DNA of 13,113 nucleotides from Pleurotus ostreatus/Saccharomyces cerevisiae fusant (taxonomy: Eukaryota > Opisthokonta): the NCBI GenBank assembly GCA_024196135.1, contig JAMQCK010001006.1, forward strand, positions 1-13,113. The letters run 5' to 3'. The translations under genes and the position numbers were made by a program. Below, one piece after another: positions 8,220-13,113 of the stretch; position 1 is the first letter of the stretch; the number at the start of each line of letters is the position of its first letter. The notes under the pieces were generated by a model, which saw only the letters and a program-made list of their open reading frames with translations, was not told the origin of the DNA and did no database searches.

Positions 8220-8990
8220 GCTGAGACTACGTAGGATGGTCGAAGGTACCGCTGTCCAACCCAAAGAGGTCCGAGAGCGGACGAATACGCGCTACATGAG
8301 GTGTCCGTCGAACGTCGAGGACACGCCTATCTTGTGAGAAATGTGCCATATTAGTGTCCGTCCAGCTGTTCGTCTGCGCTTGAAGGGAGGCAGGTGGCAA
8401 GAGGGCGCTTCGAGTCTGCAAAAAATCGACGACGAAACGGACGGACACCTTCAAAGGCCGGAGAGGCTCGGTGCGGGATCCCTCCACGCAGAGGCGACCG
8501 ACGACGGTGACCATATCTTCTATGAGCGGTCTTTCCCTGATAGCCGCCAAGTACATGTAGCCGCCAGCGCGCCATCACATCTTGAATGCGTGCGGGAGGA
8601 TCGACTATCGAGTTCGCGTTCATCGAGGTCGTTCCCACGATACACGGCGATCTTCCCGACGTTGGCGAGGACGATGATGATCACCACGCAGGCTGAGACT
8701 TCGCATGAAGGTCGATGGGGTCCTTCTCCAACTCGAAGAGGTGCCAGCGAGGGTTGAGGCGCACCGGATGAGGTGGGAGATGGACTTCGAGTTACCGCTG
8801 AGATTTGAGGTGGACCGTCGACACCGTCGTGAGTTAAGCGAGTACGATGTGTCGAGAGTCAGGTCATGGACGGAGAGGCCTTCGGGTGCTGAAAAAGGAC
8901 CATCAGGATCTGTAGTATGGCCGAGAATGAGTAAGACGCACCTCGAGGTCCCGCGCTCGGAGAGGGTCATGCAAATCCATTGATGAACTT
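8220..8990 (-). pseudogene. Diverged repeat unit A, possible decayed membrane-protein gene
   Basis: On the minus strand this unit shows an ordered set of short coding-like segments in shifting frames: CVLLILG near 8940, VVIIIVLANVGKIAVYRG near 8680-8630, GGYMYL near 8560, then TEPLRPLKVSVRFVVDFLQ near 8470-8410. The order (a hydrophobic helix, about 30 residues, a GGxxY motif, then an SRFLLxLQ-like end) reminds me of the C-terminal half of the DUF6533-type multi-pass membrane proteins common in mushrooms. That is a weak recollection, not a search result. Stops and frame changes show it is not an intact gene unless undetected introns repair it. The unit aligns with 9600-10340. Confidence 0.35.
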
Positions 8991-8999
8991 CGGTAAATC

Positions 9000-9590
9000 A
9001 GGTCGTCGAATGTTGAGAGGGAACAGCGCCTCGCCGCCCTACGCGACGACGCAGCACTGCGGGCGAGAGCACAGAAGACTCGTTGGACCCGTCTCTAAGG
9101 CTAGGTGGGCGCACACCCCATGTCCGGCACTTCATGAGGGGGGATTGCGGGTCGAGTACACCTCTGATAAACCTGATGCAAGAGTCAGCCGCTGGATTTC
9201 GTACCAACTCGCCAATATCACTCCTTGACGAGGTTGCCGAGGACGACGACGGCACTCGCACGAGCTGAGATTGCGTGAGATAGTCGAGGGCATCCTTCTC
9301 CAACTCAGTGAGGCCCGAGAATATGCAAGCGTGCGCTGCATGAGGCGTATGATGGACGTCACGCAGACGCTTGGTTTGCAGGAATAATGACGTGTCCCCG
9401 TCCGCTAAGGGACCCGCCGGTGCTGAGAGTAAATCAAGCGATGGAGACGCATTCGAGCTCTGAAAAAACGATCGGAAGGCGGAGGGTGCCGCGAAGATAG
9501 GGCGAAGCTCACCGCGAGCCATTGAAGTCCAACCTTGGGCGGAATTCTGGGGGTCAGACTGGGCGAGCGTTGACATACTATGCTAGGTGT
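9000..9590 (-). pseudogene. Diverged repeat unit B, partial copy
   Basis: On the minus strand this holds a shorter relative of units A and C. TCCTTCTCCAACTC at 8721 recurs as TCCTTCTC-CAACTC at 9293, about 572 bp on. A frame reading ARASAVVVLGNLVKE corresponds to the VVIIIVLANVGK segment of unit A. A 192-codon minus-strand frame (8998-9576) covers it, but it is in a different frame from that conserved segment, so it is probably accidental. The unit lacks most of the segments of A and C. Confidence 0.3.
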
Positions 9591-9599
9591 ATGCTCGCG

Positions 9600-10340
9600 T
9601 GCTTTACTAGTTAACGTGAGAGCATGCTGGCTCGAGCGTAAAAACGGGATAGCAGATACCTTGTTCGGAGCTAGCGATCCCTCGTATGCTCGGGTTGCGC
9701 GCGTCCGACCCGACCGACGTCGCCGGGGAGCGAGCTTCCCCTTCATCTTGGTGGAGTACACGGAGCCGCCAGAGCCGGCGTATATCGCAGGATATGCAAA
9801 TGGGGTCGACGGCCAAGTTTGCGCCTATCGAGATCATTCCCACGATACATGGTCATCTTCCCGACGTTCGTGAGGACGACGACGGCTTCCGCGCGGGCTA
9901 AAATTTTGCATGTGGTTTGGGAGGACGTTTCTTGAGCTCGGCGAGGTACGCGCGGGAACGAGGAAGCGCCGGCTGAGGTGGATGATGGACTTGAAGAGCA
10001 TGTTGGTTATGGCGACAAGAGTGCCAAAGTCTTCGTTCGGTGTGAGCGAGTGGGTGGTGCTGAAAGTGAGACGAGAGAGTAAGAAGCCTTCAAGGGCTGC
10101 TGGAGATCCGTCAGGATGCGTGGTGTAACGAAACCATGAGCAAGACGCACTTCAAAAGTCCGGCGCCCATGATCCCTCGTATCCCCCGCTTCGAATGACC
10201 ACTCCGCGGGCCCGGTTCATCTACTTGGGGGAGACGCGCTGGAGGAGGGTCGGATGGTTCCGCCGTGAGCTTCGATGAGGTCAGGTCGTCGAAGGGTTGG
10301 GAGGGAACGGCGCCTCTCCAACTTCCGCGATGATCGAACA
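9600..10340 (-). pseudogene. Diverged repeat unit C, related to unit A
   Basis: Shared blocks with unit A include TCCCACGATACA followed by GATCTTCCCGACGTT-like sequence (8635 versus 9838), GCAAGACGCAC-like (8932 versus 10140) and TCAGGTCGTCGAA (8998 versus 10281), in the same order and orientation 1.2-1.3 kb apart. Minus-strand peptides match piecewise: KCVLLM, then AVVVLTNVGKMTMYRGNDLD, then GGSVYS. Frame breaks between the segments argue for a decayed copy. Similarity to unit B's flank resumes past 10340. Confidence 0.35.
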
Positions 10341-11070
10341 ACTTGGAAACGGACGAGAGCGCACAAGTCCTGTTGTTTCCATTTCTGAGGCTAAGTGAGC
10401 AAGTACTGCGACCATCTCGAGCAGGACGTAAGGGGGATCGAGGGCATCTCGCAAACGAAGCACGCAGGGTATCGCTAGCTTTGAGCTCTCGTATGCATGG
10501 GGTTGTCTGTGTAGAACGATGCTGCTCTCGTCATGCAGCTGCGCGAGGCACGCCCGGTTCACTCATGTTCACTCTCAAAAGGTTTGCCGTTCAGGCTAAG
10601 CATCTGAAGACGCAGTCTGTCCGAACGTCAGCGTTTGCGCGCACGAACAGCAGGTCACGACGCACCTTCCTGGTCGTCATGGGCGGTCGGCGCCCATAGC
10701 AAGACCACTTAGCCTGTTTCTCAGTCTCTCACTTGCTATTCAGCAGGCCAAAAGCGCTTGACGCCCGCGTTCTTTCCATTCTTGCAGCTCGTGCTGGGGA
10801 AATGGCTGCATTTTGGCCGTCCTGCTTCGAACGATCCCGCAAATGCAAGTCTAAGATCAGAGTCACGCCTCCTGAGAGACAAGAGGCGTTATATTTGTGA
10901 GAAGGATACAACATGAGGAAGGTGTAGGATCGAAGGCGACCAACGACATGATGGTCGAGAAGGAGAACAAAGGATAATCCAAATCGGGAGGGAACAACAA
11001 ACAAACGCATCCGACATCGGGCCGGGGATGCGGGGTTTCCTCCGTCCATGATCGCTGCGTCGCGTTGGCT
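10341..11070. other. Intergenic, partial repeat remnant then nothing recognised
   Basis: About 10341-10470 still resembles 9075-9300 (shared AGGCTAAGTGAGC / AGGCTAGGTGGGC and ATCGAGGGCATC / AGTCGAGGGCATC), so a fourth, very decayed unit may begin here. From 10480 to 11070 I find no supported gene, RNA or repeat. A 106-codon minus-strand frame (10729-11049) has no recognisable feature. Confidence 0.4.
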
Positions 11071-11277
11071 CTACGGTGACTCGTGCACAGGCGCTCGGGC
11101 GGCTAGTCTCCCGTAGGCACTCGTTCGATCTATGACTGCTGCACGGGCTGGCTTGCGGACGGACGCGCCAGTGATCGCCATCACGTAGCCGTTGATGACC
11201 TCCATCGCCCCCATGCCCCCCCAGAAGCTATCATCCTGCCGCTGCAATCATGCCGTCTACCTTTGCGTGACCCTGTC

Positions 11278-11372
11278 TATAAGTAAGAATACACCTTCCT
11301 TCTTCTCGCCTTCCCAAGCTCGCGCCGCTGCTCCAACACAACCTCAACGATCGCGCTCCCCATGAGCGCACC
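11278..11372 (+). promoter_or_regulatory. Promoter-like stretch (TATA-like box, CT tract, leader)
   Basis: CTATAAGTAAG at about 11278 is followed 10-25 bp later by a CT-rich block (CCTTCCTTCTTCTCGCCTTC). Then comes ACACAACCTCAACGATCGCG just before ATGs at 11362 and 11373. This order is typical of a fungal core promoter and leader. There is no experimental support, and the gene it would drive is doubtful. Confidence 0.35.
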
Positions 11373-11763
11373 ATGCATCCCAGCTCACGCTCACTCGGAT
11401 GCGTGCTCGCTAACGCCCCTCTTCTTACCGACACACGTCCCGCGACCGAGGTACGCCTCGCCTACCACTACATCTGGTCGCTGCTGACGCCTCCTCCAGC
11501 GCGACGCATATATGTCACCTTCCCTCCTCTACCTCCCTTCCCTTCCCTCGCCCTCGCCCTTCTCTCCATTCTCCTCCCACCTACACAATCCCCTCCCTTC
11601 TATCCGCTCTCTTCACCCTTTCCTTCACTCCTTCCCTTCACTCCCACGTCCCTCACTCCTTCCCTTCGCTCCCACGTCCCTCTCTTCCCTCCCTTCGTCC
11701 GTCCCTCGGACCTGCGCTAGCTCACTTTTTTACGGGATACGTCTTGAGGAGCGACTGGACTGA
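11373..11763 (+). pseudogene. Possible gene start running into low-complexity DNA
   Basis: An ATG at 11373 opens 26 codons ending ATE. A good intron candidate follows at 11451-11499 (GTACGC..CTGCTGAC..CTCCTCCAG, 49 nt, phase 0). Splicing continues into RDAYMSPSLLY and then Pro/Ser/Leu-rich sequence from the pyrimidine tract, stopping at 11763, for 113 codons in all. An alternative ATG at 11362 uses another frame. The promoter and splice signals look real while the rest looks like repeat DNA, so this may be a gene start cut off by repeat expansion or rearrangement. I recognise no family. Confidence 0.25.
11512..11720. repeat. Pyrimidine-rich block, right-hand counterpart
   Basis: C/T-rich DNA made of CCCTTCC and TCCCTCC words. 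It includes near-repeats of CTTCCCTTCACTCCCACGTCCCTCACT at about 11630-11685. It stands in the same position relative to the second NLR gene as the 1240-1890 block does to the first, but I see no base-level alignment. Confidence 0.7.
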
Positions 11764-12458
11764 GATACTGGTCGAGGAGAGAATGGACAGAGGTACGTGC
11801 CGAGGGTTGTGCTGAAGGGAGCCGTACGCTTCTACAAGACAAGGGCCGTGTTGAGGAGCGAACAGGATGAGGATCGGAGCGACTCTGGGCGAAGGGAAGG
11901 TAGAGACGCACGCGGGTGGGGCGAGACGCGCGCGAGGGTGGAGAGGGGGCGGAGCGGCGCGTTAGTGAAGAGGGAGTATGGGGAGGCGACGCGAAGAACG
12001 CGGGTAAGGGCGAGGACGCAGAGGAGGGGAGTGGAGGGGAGTGGAGGGTTGCGGAGCGGGAATTGAGGGGTGCGGAGTAGGGATTGAGGGACGCGCGGCA
12101 GGAATAGAGTGGCGCGGCGCAGGGATTGAGGGGCACGGAGGGTGCGGAGAAATGAAAGAATGATAGATGCGGTCGACCGGGAGGCGAAGGGAAGGTTAGC
12201 TGGTAAATGCGAATGGCGCGGATGCAGGAGGGGAGATGAAGGATATGGAAGGGGCGTGCGCGAATCTGAGGGTGCGGAGATGGATGAGGAGGATGAGGAG
12301 GCAGATGGAGGGAAGGGGAAGGGGGTGGGAGGACGGGGCGCGCGCGACATGGACAGAGTGGGAGGCGAAGGTATGGGTATGCAGGCGGAGGGGGAGAGGC
12401 AAAGGCGGAGGCGGAGGGCGGGTGCGCGGGATGGACTCTGACGGATACAGTGCTTCCA
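11721..12458. repeat. Purine-rich block with ~21-bp tandem repeat
   Basis: G/A-rich plus strand. The first part (11740-11850) has a few GAGGAGCGA and GTACG words like the 26-bp minisatellite on the left. A 21-bp unit GAGGGGTGCGGAGTAGGGATT repeats at 12044, 12065, 12086, 12107 and, more weakly, 12128. The period is a multiple of three, so the minus-strand frame shows a loose seven-residue repeat (SLNPYSAPLNS-like), which I take as a by-product. No gene is supported. Confidence 0.75.
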
Positions 12459-12780
12459 CGGGAGTGAGATTGAGGAAAAGGTAGTCCGGTTATGAATGCA
12501 AAATATTGGTACGTCTTACGCACTGGCATCATTCGTGATTGTAAGCTCTGACGAGTATCTAGAGCATATTAGTCAGCCGTACAGCGAGAAAACAGCCTAT
12601 GTATACAAGCGGAAATGATGAGATTCGACCGTGCTTCTCCGAACGTAAGAAGCGAAAAGACATTTTGAACCGAGAGTCCACCACCGTATCTCTCAAGCGC
12701 GCCATCTTCATACAATATTTCGTCCTTCGACGGCGACGAAGTTTCCCTACAAGCGATTCGTAATCACCCAGCAATCCTTC

Positions 12781-12838
12781 CTGCTCCTGATGAATACTGA
12801 GCATTTCGTCCGGTTCAACAAATCGTTCGACGGCTCAC
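12781..12838 (-). other. Candidate 3'UTR intron of the second NLR gene
   Basis: This is the same AAG|GTGAGC donor 10 nt after the stop as in the first gene. Acceptors are CATCAG (ending 12787, 52 nt) or GAGCAG (ending 12781, 58 nt); the latter is directly followed by GAAGG as in the left copy. Length differs from the left copy while both borders are kept. Confidence 0.45.
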
Positions 12839-12848
12839 CTTACGAACT

Positions 12849-13113
12849 CTACGATCCCTCTCTGGCGCCCTCCGGTTGTATCACGTTCTCCAGCGGTACT
12901 CTTTTCGTCTCCTCTGTGCATCCCGCTCGCAAGAGCAACTCGCGGATGCGCGCATCTCTCTCGCTGTCCTTCCGCAAGGATATAGATCGGCCCACAGCAT
13001 CCAACAGAGTCGTCCCGTCATCTGCGCGAGTGCGCGGGTCGCTGCCGAAGCTCAGGAGGAGTTTTATGGCTTCTTCTTTGCTGGTGTACACGGTGAGGTA
13101 TAGCGGAGTCCAC
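12849..13113 (-). CDS. 3' end of a second ankyrin NLR paralogue (partial)
   Basis: The minus-strand frame is open from the window edge to a TAG at the same position as in the first NLR. It begins WTPLYLTVY, the last ankyrin-like repeat, and ends with GCTEET and PLENVIQPEGA like the first gene. By eye about 72 of 87 residues are identical to the C-terminus of the complete NLR. The upstream NACHT and N-terminal parts lie outside the window, so whether this gene is intact is unknown. Same orientation as the first gene, so the pair is a tandem duplication. Confidence 0.88.
   Translation of the reverse strand, partial: WTPLYLTVYTSKEEAIKLLLSFGSDPRTRADDGTTLLDAVGRSISLRKDSERDARIRELLLRAGCTEETKRVPLENVIQPEGAREGS

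Larger units (their letters stand above)
12459..13113. repeat. Segmental duplication, right copy
   Basis: Aligns with 2489-3153 in direct orientation, starting at CGGGAGTGAGATTGAGG and continuing past the window edge. Counting by eye, the coding part (12849-13113) differs from 2889-3153 at about 36 of 265 bases with no gaps. The flank has small indels, including the absence of the 19 bp present on the left. Confidence 0.92.

Overview
The window looks like genomic DNA of a filamentous basidiomycete, most likely an Agaricomycete. The evidence is one long minus-strand gene broken by six introns of 46-58 nt with GT..AG ends, moderately GC-rich DNA, and a protein with the Goodbye-NACHT-ankyrin layout seen in mushroom NOD-like receptors (fungal NLR/STAND proteins). 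I see no bacterial operon, rRNA, tRNA, CRISPR array or recognisable transposase. All calls were made by eye, with no database search.

Layout. (1) 1-2480 is low-complexity DNA that switches strand bias: a 9-bp G4-capable satellite (1-90), a degenerate ~26-bp minisatellite (about 301-880), a purine block, a pyrimidine block with 52-bp and 8-bp repeats, then a 23-bp repeat and a purine block. (2) 2889-7456, minus strand, is a seven-exon gene for an inferred 1420-residue NLR. It has a disordered Ser/Pro-rich N-terminus, a Goodbye domain, a NACHT NTPase whose P-loop lies mostly on a 25-nt micro-exon, a winged-helix-like segment, and about 15 ankyrin repeats that alternate between two types with a 198-bp period. 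A good 5'UTR intron lies upstream (7573-7632), and a candidate 3'UTR intron starts 10 nt after the stop codon (2831-2878). (3) 7634-11240 has no convincing intact gene. About 8220-10700 holds a tandem set of strongly diverged repeat units that look like decayed minus-strand coding sequence, possibly a multi-pass membrane protein. (4) 11278-11763 has a promoter-like stretch and a possible first exon and intron on the plus strand, which run into pyrimidine-rich sequence. (5) 11500-12450 repeats the pyrimidine-then-purine module of the left side. (6) 12849-13113, minus strand, is the 3' end of a second NLR paralogue in the same orientation as the first. It shares the stop codon position and about 400 bp of 3' flank.

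Together this is a tandem NLR cluster. The window holds one complete receptor and the tail of a second, each followed on its 3' side by the same class of strand-biased low-complexity DNA, with decayed repeat DNA between them. The near-identical 198-bp ankyrin units suggest ongoing repeat exchange, as known for fungal allorecognition NLRs with WD40, ANK or TPR arrays. Here the sensing role is inferred from architecture only.
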